64,000 bases of DNA from Chrysaora quinquecirrha (Eukaryota > Cnidaria > Scyphozoa > Semaeostomeae > Pelagiidae): assembly GCA_014526335.1 (NCBI GenBank), contig JACTAT010000007.1, positions 1,551,540-1,615,539 of the forward strand, written 5' to 3'. A model generated the notes under the pieces. That model made no database searches and was not told the DNA's origin. It was given only the letters and a program-made list of their open reading frames with translations. The translations under genes and the position numbers were made by a program. This document shows, piece after piece, positions 1 to 10,740 of the stretch. Each line of letters begins with the position of its first letter. Within the stretch, counting starts at the first letter, position 1.

Positions 1-259
1 AACTTATTTCCTCAATTGCATGCTTCAAATAAGTTGCCTGTTTGCGTGCCTCCTCTCGTAAACCACCAAGCAGATCTGCCTCTTTCGAACCCTTCGATTT
101 TTCAACTTTCTCAATGTCATTGCTTTCCAGAGAGGCTTCATGCTCTACACAATGATTCGATACATCATGCTGTAAACGATCTATCAATTCCAGGATCTTT
201 ACGCCACCTAGATCAATCCTATCTCCCAATAGGGTAACGTAACAATCATCATCGTCCAT
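1..259 (-). CDS. N-terminal exon of an unidentified coiled-coil protein (partial)
   Basis: Read on the minus strand, an ATG at 259-257 in a good context (AAGCATGG) opens a frame with no stop through the left edge of the window (86 codons plus one base). The product starts MDDDDCYVTLLGD, contains a helical stretch GVKILELIDRLQHDV, and ends in a charged heptad-like segment rich in E, K and L (EARKQATYLKHAIEEIS). This composition is typical of a coiled coil, and there is no signal peptide or membrane segment. I do not recognise the family. No matching upstream exon was seen in 260-1000, so this looks like the first coding exon. The plus-strand reading frame over the same bases has Cys/His/Pro-rich composition and is taken as its shadow. 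Confidence 0.55.
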   Translation of the reverse strand, partial: MDDDDCYVTLLGDRIDLGGVKILELIDRLQHDVSNHCVEHEASLESNDIEKVEKSKGSKEADLLGGLREEARKQATYLKHAIEEIS

Positions 260-2500
260 GCTTATAATCTTCTCCCTTGCCCTAACTCTCTCTTATGCAC
301 TATTCTGCTCGATGCTTAACGATACCCAACTAATGTACGCCGTCTTTAAACATGAGTTTATATTTCCAATAAAAACTAGTCCTTCGAAATGGAAATGGTT
401 GTGTTGGCCTACCTCTAATCAGGGTATAGCTGCCTTTTTAGTCCAGTCTTCAGTTGCTGTCTGGGCTGAAATGCATCCTCTAGTTCTTGATACTAAGCTT
501 GATACCAGTCATGTCTTACTCCTCACTTTGTTTTCGAAAAGATAAGAAGTTTTTTTAATGTTAATAGTTGTACAGCCTTTAATACAAGTAATCACTGCCC
601 TTTCGGCTCAGTTTTCGTCAGCTTTCTCTATTGAAACGAAGTCTCGAAATCTCTCGCTCAATGCTGAACGTATTGCTTTTACCACCCAATTTTTCGCCTT
701 TTCTGCTGTATAGTCTGATAGCTTTGCCTTGGAAACTGTCAAATGGTCGATTCGATACAATGCATTTGATGCAATTCAGTTGTTTCGCACTGCTGAAATT
801 AGTTATGACTGAGCAATGCCAACCCTTTTTGCTGCCAAATATTTGGTCTTGCAGTATTTGGTAGTATAGTCTAAGTTTGGTTGTTCCTTCATCTGTTATA
901 ATATTATTGTTGAACTCATTGCCTTGTTGAGTTAATAAAGTTTCAACCTTCAACGTGCTTGTAAAATGAAATCTTGACTCCTCACTGCTCTAAACTTCGG
1001 CAGCATGTGACTCAGCCTATGAGTGTGTCGTCTTGTTCATATGCGAGTTCATATCATGTTATCTATTGGTTATTCAATAATTTCGCATTATCACACTGAC
1101 TTACAAATGCCTCGATATAAATATGCACATCACAGATTAAAGGCAGCTATCTTTAGGATATGCTTGAAATCTTAGAACCCAATCTTCTCCATAGAAGTGA
1201 CGCTAAAATTAACAGAATTCTCGCATAGTTATCTCTAGCAACAGTTCAATAAAAGACCTCAATTTCTTGCAAGCTTTTCAAATGCTTCCATGCCAGTACA
1301 AAGCATACGTGATGCCTGGTTTGACCTTGGGAAGAGAGAAAATCAACTACTTAGACAGGATTACCATCACGAAACATGCCGAAATCAATAAACACAGAGT
1401 CCTAAGATCACCCGAAGAGATACCTCATGAAATATTTCATAAATTTCATAAAGGATTACTCTATATTTCAATGTTAAGTCTTTTTATAATCTCAAGACAC
1501 TAGCAAAAATAACAATACCGTCTTTGATTACCTTGCTTTTGTGTGCAGTAGAGGGATGCTTTTAAACTTTTAGACGACCCAACCAAAGTCTATCTAAGTG
1601 TTTGTTGTGCAGTAATGAAAGTACTCGGTGTTTGCATGTAATTCTTGAGTCGTTAGAGGACTTTGGCTGTTGCAACTCTTCAATTAGATACACTGAATGC
1701 AATGTACATTGAGAAATAGAAGTCCTCACAGAACAGACAGCTACCATCATAATCACGACTATAGTCCTGCGACTAGGGATATCAATGCCCTATCGGCCAT
1801 GAGTTCAGCATAGCCTAGGCATAAGCATGGTTAGATAATGCATTCTGTTGTCTGACCAAGGCAGTGTGTTGCCATGTAAATTCATTTCATACACACAAAC
1901 GAAAACCCAATGGAATTATATATATCTTGTTTCGTTAACAAGATAAACAATTGTTCACGACAGCGTGTGTTGTTTTTATTAACCTTCTTAGCGTGTAACA
2001 TCACCAAAGCACAAAAACCTCTGTAGTGTTTTCAATGGTTGCCCACAATTTTTTTTCATTCTCGTAGTTGTATATTTGTGGCCAAACCTTTTCAATTGCT
2101 TCATGATCTCTGTTGAGGTAGATTCTATCTAAGGTTTTTAATTAGCCAGAAGCGCATTTCTTCTAACCTGCGCAGTTTCTTGTTTTGTCCTGTCTTGGTA
2201 TGATACCTATTATGCCTAGTGGAAACATTATCAACATGATTAGAATGGGGGGTGCGAATCTCTAATACGTGTGCAGGAAGTCTTTCATCCTGGCAGGCCG
2301 TAAATAAGTGAAATGTTTACAGAAAAAGCGGGTATTTTTTTCATTTGCACGATCATTCGACCATGCCACGCATGATCAACGTACCTTCCTGTAAAAATAC
2401 ACGCGAAGTGAAGGGGACAGAGACACTGGGGAGCACTGAATTATATCCACCTTGAAATAAATTAGATTTCTTGAAATATATTAAAATGCATTCACATGAA
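260..2500. other. Unassigned interval, no gene recognised
   Basis: No convincing exon was found. A minus-strand open stretch at 618-953 starts only at TTG and has no recognisable domain. A plus-strand stretch at 1267-1503 likewise starts without ATG. The 260-600 part should contain the promoter of the minus-strand coiled-coil gene, but no clear TATA box was identified. Positions 2509-2585 are a pyrimidine-rich degenerate repeat of TTCTTGCTTCC. Confidence 0.4.
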
Positions 2501-2619
2501 TTATAGATCTTGCTTCTCTATTTTCTTGCTTCCACCTTTTCTTGCTTCCCTTGCTTCCATATTTTCTTGCTTTTCTATTTTGCTCTCCAAAGTCGTGAAA
2601 GGAACACAGGTAAAAAAGG

Positions 2620-3110
2620 TTTGTAATGCTTCAGACGTGTAATACCAGAATTTGGTGTAATCTGATGTGGAATTACACCATTCTGTTGTATTACATTTAT
2701 CTTGTAATCCTCCACAACATGAAATGTTGTTGAAATCCTACAGGAGGATGAAATCACTCACAAATGTAATGATGCAGTTAGTGAAATCCTCCTTGGTGAA
2801 ATCCTACAGTAGTGTGAAATCACTAAAACGTGTAATCATGCAGTTGTTGTAATCCATTGTTGCATTACAATGTATTTGTAATGAAACACAGGTGAAATCC
2901 TACAGTCCTTGAAATTACTAAAACGTGTAATCATGCAGTTGTTGTAATCCGTTGTTGCATTACAATGTATTTGTAATGAAACACAGGTGAAATCCTACAG
3001 TAAAGTGCGAAATCACTAAAACGTGTAATCATGCAGTTGGTGTAGTCCCTTGTAGCATTACACTTGATTTGCAATCAAACATTTGTGAAACTCCACAGAC
3101 TTAACTGAAA
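2620..3110. repeat. Left array of TGTAATC/TGAAATC words, with a ~95-bp tandem unit
   Basis: Dozens of copies of the words TGTAATC, TGTAATG, TGAAATC and TGAAATCAC occur every 10-25 bases, nearly all in one orientation. From about 2794 they are organised as a ~95-bp tandem unit (starts near 2795, 2891 and 2986), each containing GTGAAATCCTACAG, AAACGTGTAATCATGCAGTTG and a GCATTACAATG palindromic spot. The reverse-complement words form a second array at 4565-4891, so the two arrays are inverted relative to each other. Confidence 0.8.
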
Positions 3111-3746
3111 ACCCACAAGGACAGGTAGAAAATTAAACATATTACATTTATCACACTATATTTAGTTCAGACTTCGACAAAATAGGACAAATAAAAAAGT
3201 TTCGCAACTGAAAAGTTCTTTCAGGTCCTGGAATACCAAACTTACAATACAATAGTTGAATTTGTTTATCAGAATGGGGTCAAAAAGACCCTACTACTCT
3301 GTTTCAACTTTCAGAAAAATATGCCTATAGTTTTTTCCTTGCTTTTTCATCATAAACATAAAGACAGCAGCCTTGTTAGTTTAATTTGAAGTGGAGTGGA
3401 ATAATCCATAAAAGATCTAATTCCTGCGCTAATTCTGAAAAACAAATGTTCTCAGAGAACAGTTCTCTGCCCTGTAGTCTCTAGAGTATTTTCTTTCTTT
3501 CACAATACACCTTGTAATTGTCATAAATGGAATAGAACAATAAGCGCTGAAACAAGGAAAGAAGTCATTTTCGCACCAATACTTAAAAGTAACAATAGAT
3601 CATAGAATATGAAAAGAAAAAAACAAATTTCAACCAATCAGAGCAACTATTTTAGTTTGAAAATTACGCGCTTTCCGTTGAATTTAAAGTCAATGTTGTT
3701 GATGCGATGTTGATATTTTCATAACGTTAACGTGATCGCGAATCGC

Positions 3747-4480
3747 TATATATTGGCAAAGTCTTCCTAGCTTGATCGGCAAAGTTGACCATGAAGAAGA
3801 AAATGAAAAGCTGCACCAAGAAGCCAGTCGTTTACCGAAAAGAAGCCGTTATTTTTGTGCAGCCAGAATGATGCTGCAGGATGATGGAATGAGATTTTCC
3901 ACGGTAAATATCAATTTTCTCCGAAATTTTAATTCGCAAAAAGAATTTTTTAATTATTACTTCACCGAGATTTAGACATATCTGTATTAAACAAAGTTTA
4001 TTTATCAAGCTAAATTCATTTATTTTCAGATAACAGATTAAAGGCGACGATGCAACCGTTTAGAAGCACGAACACGAAAGTATTGCGGAAAATCAGCGGA
4101 CTTGACTGAGACTGATGGCCTGTTACAACATCGCGAATGTTTTGGAGTAGAAGCCTGACTTTTCAAAAAGACGTAAGTTGCACTTGTTTTTCAAAATTAT
4201 TGTTTGCTTTGATTTTGTTATGAAATGATTTATTCAGTGATTTATTCAAATTTTGTAATTATTTCAGCACCCATTTCGAATCGAAGAGGAAGATGTTTGC
4301 TTTGGATTTAAAACGTTGAAGATGATTTTGAGAAGAAAATATTGAAGGTTTTGAAGAAGATGAGTCCCGTTGTTTGCCCAGTCAAGACACGAGAAAAAAT
4401 GAAGAGACGATTTACTTTAAAATAATTATGAAAAGTATTTTAGAGCATTATTTCACAGGCTATGTGATTTCATGAATAAA
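3747..4480 (+). ncRNA. Candidate three-exon transcription unit of unclear coding status
   Basis: A TATATAT box lies at 3747-3753. A putative first exon ends at 3903 before GTAAATAT. A second exon fits 4030-4172 (acceptor TTTTCAG, donor GTAAGT). A third starts at 4268 (acceptor ATTTCAG) and is followed by AATAAA at 4475-4480. No long frame survives the splices: the frame of exon 1 meets a stop four codons into exon 2, and small ATG frames in each exon end quickly. It may therefore be a non-coding RNA, a short-peptide gene, or the decayed gene of a transposon bounded by the two word arrays. Splice signals are seen directly. Transcription is inferred. Confidence 0.35.
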
Positions 4481-4564
4481 TGCTACTTACCTCAAGCACA
4501 CTTGTCTATTTGTTTGATATTCCTTATTTTCATTCTGGCGTGCACCATTTTATGTGGGACGGGG

Positions 4565-4891
4565 GGCTTAGCTGAGTGATTACATTAGTAATTACACAAA
4601 GTGGGATTACACAAATTTTTTGGGATTACACGTATATCGAATTACATGGCGTTATTTTCGGGTGATTACAAGTGGGGAGGATTACAGGGTAAAAACGTCA
4701 GATTACATGTATATTGGATTACAAAGCGTTTACAGATGCTTACACTGATGTAGGATTACATGTTGATTTCACAATTCGTCCAATCCTCCAAGTGATTACA
4801 CGCCAGTTGTGATTACAAAGAGTGCAGTGATTTCACGAGGAATTACACGGGCGATTTCACGTTGCATTACAAACCTTTTTACCTGTGGAAA
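4565..4891. repeat. Right array of GATTACA/GATTTCA words, running into the gap
   Basis: About twenty copies of GATTACA, AATTACA and GATTTCA occur at 10-25 base spacing, all in the orientation opposite to the 2620-3110 array. The array is cut by the run of N at 4892-5391, as expected if the repeat continues and could not be assembled. Compare subterminal transposase-binding arrays of some cut-and-paste transposons (known for hAT/Ac and CACTA/Spm types). The assignment to such an element is inference. Confidence 0.75.
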
Positions 4892-5391
4892 NNNNNNNNN
4901 NNNNNNNNNNNNNNNNNNNNNNNNNNNNNNNNNNNNNNNNNNNNNNNNNNNNNNNNNNNNNNNNNNNNNNNNNNNNNNNNNNNNNNNNNNNNNNNNNNNN
5001 NNNNNNNNNNNNNNNNNNNNNNNNNNNNNNNNNNNNNNNNNNNNNNNNNNNNNNNNNNNNNNNNNNNNNNNNNNNNNNNNNNNNNNNNNNNNNNNNNNNN
5101 NNNNNNNNNNNNNNNNNNNNNNNNNNNNNNNNNNNNNNNNNNNNNNNNNNNNNNNNNNNNNNNNNNNNNNNNNNNNNNNNNNNNNNNNNNNNNNNNNNNN
5201 NNNNNNNNNNNNNNNNNNNNNNNNNNNNNNNNNNNNNNNNNNNNNNNNNNNNNNNNNNNNNNNNNNNNNNNNNNNNNNNNNNNNNNNNNNNNNNNNNNNN
5301 NNNNNNNNNNNNNNNNNNNNNNNNNNNNNNNNNNNNNNNNNNNNNNNNNNNNNNNNNNNNNNNNNNNNNNNNNNNNNNNNNNNNNNNNNNN
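4892..5391. other. Assembly gap (N)
   Basis: A run of about 500 N. Reading frames spanning it are meaningless. The gap starts inside the GATTACA array. Confidence 0.99.
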
Positions 5392-6098
5392 TACTTAGCT
5401 TTCGGCCAATTTTAGTGTGAAAATTTGAAGAAACTGTGACGTCACTTAAAATTTCTATTGTTTGAGCAGCCAATCAAATTGCGAATAGACAAGGCCGGTA
5501 CCAGGGTAGAATATGAACAGCGGAGTTTAACGTGGAGGCCTATTCACCCTGGGGACGAGGTTGTTCTTTTTCCATCTTCAGTTACATGTGAATCAATTAA
5601 AGCTATTTACCGCGTTTCTACAGGTTTAAATTTGGCAAGGTTTACATTTACAGCCAACATTTACTGCAAAAAACATTCGTTGTTGGTCGAATCTTTTTTA
5701 AAAGGTGGAAACCAGTTATAGCTTGTGGATAGATCTAACAATTCAAATTTTTTTTTCTCATTTTTTCTAAACACTCAAATTCTAAGATTTTTTGGGGAAA
5801 AAACCTGAAGGAAAAAATTTGAAAAGTATAAAGCAGAAGACTAAGCCCTGACAAAGTGCGCCAAATCTGTGATAAAACAGAAACGTTAGCTCAGGAGGCA
5901 CAAGGTTTAGAAATCTTTCAAAATCAGATACTTGGGAAAAAGTCACATAAACAGATGAGTTTTCGATATTTTTAAAGTCAGCAAGGCTAGAAACAAGATA
6001 TGCCTGGAAAGGCAGCAGAAAAAACTCGTATGAAGCAATAAATGGCATGAAGGTTAAAAGTTTTAGCTACTAGAAATTTAGGAGCATTCATGACTTAC
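5392..6098. other. Unassigned interval
   Basis: No gene is recognised. Positions 5516-5575 (GGAGGCCTATTCACCCTGGGGACGAGG) resemble the repeat at 38650-38790 and mark a miniature-element fragment. A minus-strand frame at 5782-6048 has an ATG but no identifiable domain. Its reading frame does not join in phase with the possible signal-peptide exon at 6099-6150. Confidence 0.4.
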
Positions 6099-6150
6099 TG
6101 ATAAGTGCAAACAAAGAGACACCAAGCAAGAAAACCAAAGGTGACATCAT
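6099..6150 (-). CDS. Possible first exon encoding a signal peptide
   Basis: On the minus strand ATGATG at 6150-6145 opens a short exon whose product reads MMSPLVFLLGVSLFALI and stops at a consensus donor GTAAGT (6098-6093). The sequence looks like a secretory signal peptide: short N-region, hydrophobic core, then small residues. A TTATAAG motif lies near 6180-6187 upstream. I could not find an acceptor downstream that keeps the phase-1 frame open: the first candidates (near 6002 and 5869) give early stops. The gene may use a distant exon, may be broken, or the match may be chance. Confidence 0.25.
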
Positions 6151-7089
6151 TTTGAGCAACCTTATCCTGACTTCCTTTGACTTATAAGATATCAATTCAA
6201 TATCATTGTCAAAAGTAGACTTGCTCCGTCCACCTATAGACCTGTCAACACACAATTGAATTTGAACATGTTTTAACCGAGTTATGCTTTAGTTGGAATC
6301 GGAACAACTTAAGAGCTTTGCTTTCATAAATTCAAATGAAAGTAAATTCGAAAACGAATCCCTTTCAGGTTTTCAATATTCTCAATACCAAAATACACCG
6401 CCATACTATTATATCAATTTCATAAAATAACGAAACAACGAAAATTCTTTGAAAACAGGCAGTTGCTTCAGAAATATTTCTATTTTCGAGAATGAATAAT
6501 CTTGATTTCAATTCGATATTTGCAGTTTCGTGTCCTTTCGGCAATGACGTTATGAAGTTTAATTTCTATCACAGCTGCCTAGATTTTTGAAGACTTGAAA
6601 AAAATTTTGTGAATATGTAAAGCTGACAAGCTTCTTCACAAGGTTATTGAGAGAAAGCATCGGCATAGACCTACTTATGGCGTGAATCTGAAATTGTGGA
6701 ATATTTATTGTCATATGTGTTTTTATTCGTGTAGTCGTATTATTGGTGTATTATCCATCTCGCAGGAGCCTAATTGCGGGGGGAGGGGGGAATAGGCAGG
6801 GTAGGAGGAGGAGGGACAGCATTCAACATCTAATTGCAGGCGAAGGGGACGACACAAAATAAACGGGGGGATTGTTTGACAGTTTGACTTTATAACAAAA
6901 CTGCTGATGAAAGTGAAACGCGCTCAGCAATTAGGCGGCTAAAGAGTATAGAGGTCTTAAAGTCGTAGGTAGTTATACAGTACGGTTATGATCGACCAGC
7001 GGGGCGGTTTCTTCTAAGCGTTGTAGTCTTCCATGTGAAGGGTACCTGAAGATGTGCCGCGCTACTTTTTCAGACATTCGGACTTTCAC
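6151..7089. other. Unassigned interval
   Basis: No exon or RNA gene was seen. It contains a G-rich run near 6778-6860 (GGGGGGAGGGGGG). Confidence 0.4.
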
Positions 7090-7594
7090 TACACGTTTTT
7101 TTATAAGATCAAAGTATATAAGAACTTAAGGCTTCAGAGGCTGAAAAGTTAAGAACATGCTAAGAACATTACAAGGCTTTGTGAAGCTAGAAAAAAAATT
7201 TACTTTCTTAAGTGGCACTGTCCTATTCTCAACTAGTGAACTATCAATCATTGTGAATTTCTTAACTGACGGCCAACATTGAGTACTCAATATTCCTTAG
7301 CAATTCCTTAACATCTTACTTTCTGATTCTTAAAAAAAACCGATGGTCAAGGAATAAAGGTCATAAAAGGTGTCAGAAGAGGAGTAGAAATGAATACTGA
7401 TTGAAAACGATTGGCGATAAGTATTGCTTGCTCTGTTAATTCGAAACTTCATCTTTTTTAATCGAAATGCTAAGTTTTAAGAAAAAGTCAGATTCCTTAG
7501 TAGTCTCCGGTCCAGTACTAGAAATTCTTTAAGTTTTTGCCTACCCGAGTACTACCTTCCTTAGAAAGCACTTCCTTAAAAAGAAATGCATGTA
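7090..7594. mobile_element. Miniature inverted-repeat element, TA-flanked (family C)
   Basis: The left end reads TA-CACGTTTTTTTATAAG (7090) and the right end is the reverse complement of TA-CATGCATTTCTTTTTAAGG (ends 7594). The interior carries GAGTACTC and ATTCCTTAGCAATTCCTTAA, shared with copies at 14180-14315 and 55160-55866. Ends plus flanking TA are consistent with a Tc1/mariner-like non-autonomous element. Confidence 0.65.
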
Positions 7595-7659
7595 ACTTAA
7601 AAAACAACAGCTTTTAAAAAATCAAGAAAATTAAGAACATGTTAAGAGCATGTTAAGAA

Positions 7660-8016
7660 CATTTTGATGGTGCCGAGTGGCCAAATGAACTGAAATTTCC
7701 CTGAACATTCGTGAACATTATCAGCCTCTTTTTCATGCGGTTATTTTGGCGCTACATTGGAGGTTTCTAATTGAAAAATTGACAAATTTGCTGCCAAGCA
7801 CCTGGATGTATCGGAAAAATGTTCGGTGTTTCTTCAGTTGAGTGGCAAAATGATCTGAACATAACATACAATTGAAAATTTTTTTGACTCCAATCAAACA
7901 TCCACTGAACAATGTCCAGTGATTGAACAAGGTGACCAAACGAACTGAATTTTTCACTGAACTTTAATTTTGGACGATGTTCAGTAAAATGTTCAGTTCA
8001 TTTTTCCAGGGGCTTA
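7660..8016. mobile_element. Inverted-repeat element rich in TGTTCAGT/ACTGAACA (family E)
   Basis: Repeated GTTCAGT/ACTGAAC motifs face each other across the unit (GGCCAAATGAACTGAA at the left, ATGTTCAGTTCATTTTTCC at the right). The block at 7890-7975 matches the reverse complement of 35450-35560, so this is a dispersed family with at least two copies here. Confidence 0.6.
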
Positions 8017-8114
8017 CGTAAAACACACATGTAATTTTTGACAAGAAAATGGAGACAGTGGTATATAGGTGCAAAGTCGAAAATTCTGGACAATAAATGA
8101 AAGCTTGAGAGAAG

Positions 8115-8407
8115 AGGGTCGTATAGGGGGGTCTTAGTTCTCCTGTTCCCTTTCAATAATTATGATTTGTTTCCATGTTCCCGAGGGGGTTTTTCAAATG
8201 TTCCCTTCAAGAATTGTATCAAACGAAAACTCCTTTGTCAGACTATTTAGAAGTTGAAACTAAGTGTAAATAAAAGAAGGGATGAAAATCCTAAAATCCT
8301 TGTATTTTTGTTCCCTTGTTTCCTTCTGCAGATTCCTGTTTTTTCCCTGTTCCCCAAGTTGATTTTGGAATTGTTCAACTGTTCCCCAGAACCCCTATAC
8401 GACCCTC
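8115..8407. mobile_element. Foldback-like miniature element (family F)
   Basis: The left end GAGGGTCGTATAGGGG at 8115 is matched by CCCCTATACGACCCTC ending at 8407, a 16-base terminal inverted repeat with no clear mismatch. The inner arms (TTCTCCTGTTCCC / TTCCCCAGAA) are also complementary in part. No coding capacity. Confidence 0.75.
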
Positions 8408-8463
8408 AGAGACTAACCTTTGATTGATTATTCAAAAGACACGAGAATAATTTATCGTACATA

Positions 8464-8562
8464 TACACACTTTTTTATAAGAATTCTTTAAATAAGACAC
8501 GTCTGTTTGAGCAGAGAAATAGGAGCATAGATTTGGTTTTGAGCCTGAATATAAAGATTCCG
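8464..8562. mobile_element. Fragment of TA-flanked miniature element (family B)
   Basis: It starts TACACACTTTTTTATAAGAATTC and carries TTTTGAGCCTGAATATAAAGATTC, matching the element at 26048-26387. The right end is missing. It lies immediately upstream of the CRE/TATA pair at 8579-8607. Confidence 0.5.
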
Positions 8563-8578
8563 TCGAAGATCGAAGTAA

Positions 8579-8688
8579 TGACGTCAGCCTATATGACGGC
8601 TATTTAAGTCAAGGTATATGCCCGGGTTTGTACTTCACGACATTTGGTATCCATTCAGGTTCAAAATGTGTGCTTCCGCTGCTCCAAG
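8579..8688 (+). promoter_or_regulatory. Candidate promoter (CRE plus TATA) and short first exon
   Basis: A perfect TGACGTCA is at 8579-8586 and TATTTAA at 8601-8607. An ATG at 8666 opens a short frame (MCASAAPR) that meets GGTAGAAT, a possible donor near 8688. The following 130 bases recur in reverse at 32897-33030. No downstream exon could be joined, so the gene, if any, is unidentified. Confidence 0.3.
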
Positions 8689-9738
8689 GTAGAATGCAAG
8701 TATTGCAAGATAATGCCATGAATTAACCTAGTCAATAGAATAAACAGTGTTTACTCTATCGACAGTGATCGAAGTGAATATCAAGGGTTATGGTTGTGTA
8801 CAGTACTTTTTAGCAAGTAAATTTCTAAATAAAACTGTAGAACCATTACTGTATGTGCAAAGATCGGCTTTGCTCTGGTGAAGATTCAACCATCTTGTTT
8901 GCTATGATAAGGAGAATGATATTGCGTGTGGTCGCAGCCGTCGCACGACGTACGGCACGAAACTATTGTCATATCCATCCGTTTTTAGGATTGGCTCACG
9001 AAAACTGTAGATATCGGTGATTGTGGGGCTCTACAAAACATCACAGACCAATTCCCTGCTGGCATCAATTATTTCTTTTGGAGATTTTTTTATGTTTACA
9101 ATACAAATTTATAGTAAAAATAAAACCTGTTTCAGTTTTATTGTATCGTAACAACTCCAGGTCATTTACTAGATTGGGCAAAGGGCCCACACAGTGGTGG
9201 ACCAATTTGGCAAAAATTATCGTCAGTGGTGGGCCAGCTTGTGGGGCCTGGTGGGCCAAATGGCCCATCAGTACATATGTTAAAATATGCCCTGTTTAAT
9301 GGCCACAATGGCCGCCTTAGACGCTTCGCAGCAACAAAAACGAAATGTCTACATTGAAAAATAGATGTTTTTAATAATCAATATTTCCATTTTAACGTTC
9401 ATCGATATTGTTTCGTTGAGCATAACACACAAAATTTGCAAAATACCATTTCATGAGTTCAAAAACAACAGGTTGATAATTGCATGTTAAATTTCTTCTT
9501 GATGAAAGTCTTCAGAGCAATTGCTATAATCACCACAAGCAACACTTCTATCCATAAATGATAAGTCGCCTTAATAGCAATGATGCTTTGACGGAGGAGT
9601 AGCAGCTGCCTTACATGACATGAAATGCACGTCCAGTAGAAGCACCTGTGCCTTCTTATGCAGAATTTGCTATTCATTCATTTATAACACAAATCAACAT
9701 TCGAGAAGGAAGAGGTCAAATTGAATCCGACTTTAGAG
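8689..9738. other. Upstream region of the first GPCR gene
   Basis: No exon was recognised. Positions 9176-9290 contain GGGCCCAC/GTGGGCC-type words also found at 27090-27540. The last 300 bases should contain promoter and 5' leader of the GPCR, but no strong core element was found. Confidence 0.4.
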
Positions 9739-10740
9739 ATGGCCATTTGCTTAAGAGAAGTAAGAGATGAAAACATTCGATTTGCTACGATAATATTTCC
9801 TATCTCCGCGTTAACAAACATATTCTTTATTATCGTTCTAATGCGAAGTAATTCTCTAGCTAACCCAGTCTATGGAATTCAAGGTCTTTTCATGCTGAGT
9901 ACATCTTGTTCAAATATTATAAATTCATTAGTGTCCCTGACTGTTATAAATTTTGCAAATGAAGATTACTCCACGAGCTACTACTGCGATCTGATTGGAA
10001 ACATTGCTGAAGTTGTGTTTATAGCGGGTTATTGCTGCACGTTTACAAACTATATTCTTTTAAATCTTAATCGCTACATGTCTTGCAAATACCCCTTGAA
10101 ATATACGCTGATTTTTTCAAAGAGAAAAGCGGTTGCTTCAATCGTCGTGACATGGATTTCTTCTTATACATGTGTCTCCATCGCACTTCTCGGAAAAAGA
10201 CAGAATATTGAAGGCTATTTGCTAAATTTTCGCAAGTCTTCGTTTGGTATCTTTACTACAGTATATGTTTTATGTGTTGTTATTGTCATGTATTTGAATA
10301 CCTCATTATGGCTGATGGGGTATCGTTCCTATTTAAATGAACGAAGACAGATCGCTTCCATATCTAACACAGATATGAATACACCTCGTATTCAGAGAAG
10401 TCATTTAAAATCAACCTTCATAGCTTTTGTTTTAACAATGAAAAATATACTTTGCTTTTGTCCATTTGTTATTGTTATACAGCTTCGAATGAATGGTTGT
10501 GAAAACAGTGCATGTACCACGGCACATAGGATGGCAGGACCATTGACAGCTTTGAGTCTATTTTCTGATCCTCTAATTTCAATTTTTGTAATGAAAGAAG
10601 TTAAAATGTACATTTTGAGGAGAATTTCTTCATTGATGCATACATTCAGTCGCAGTAGACGCATTGGCATGGCAACATCATTTGAAAGTAACACTGGTAA
10701 CAGCATGGAAACAGCATTTGAAAGTAACAATAACGATTAA
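9739..10740 (+). CDS. Divergent class A (rhodopsin-like) G-protein-coupled receptor, intronless
   Basis: The 333-residue frame starts at ATG 9739; an extension to 9721 uses only TTG. Seven hydrophobic segments fit about residues 14-36, 46-70, 88-110, 131-151, 168-192, 226-248 and 266-285. Class A marks are degenerate: N27 in helix 1; the usual helix 2 Asp is not present (SCSNIIN); C83 before helix 3; NRY at 111-113 in place of DRY; W139 in helix 4; P242 in helix 6; and DPLIS at 277-281 where NPxxY is usual. The basic loop 3 and a Ser/Asn-rich tail with a duplicated FESN are cytoplasmic. Ligand and coupling cannot be inferred. It converges with RCL1, the two stop codons being about 590 bases apart. 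The single exon suggests retroposition or a lineage-expanded intronless family. Confidence 0.85.
   Translation: MAICLREVRDENIRFATIIFPISALTNIFFIIVLMRSNSLANPVYGIQGLFMLSTSCSNIINSLVSLTVINFANEDYSTSYYCDLIGNIAEVVFIAGYCCTFTNYILLNLNRYMSCKYPLKYTLIFSKRKAVASIVVTWISSYTCVSIALLGKRQNIEGYLLNFRKSSFGIFTTVYVLCVVIVMYLNTSLWLMGYRSYLNERRQIASISNTDMNTPRIQRSHLKSTFIAFVLTMKNILCFCPFVIVIQLRMNGCENSACTTAHRMAGPLTALSLFSDPLISIFVMKEVKMYILRRISSLMHTFSRSRRIGMATSFESNTGNSMETAFESNNND

Noticed and set aside
618..953. 111-residue minus frame
   Set aside because: Starts at TTG, no splice-compatible partner, no recognisable domain; left unannotated.
4796..5473. Long frames on both strands across 4892-5391
   Set aside because: They consist mostly of unknown residues from the N gap.
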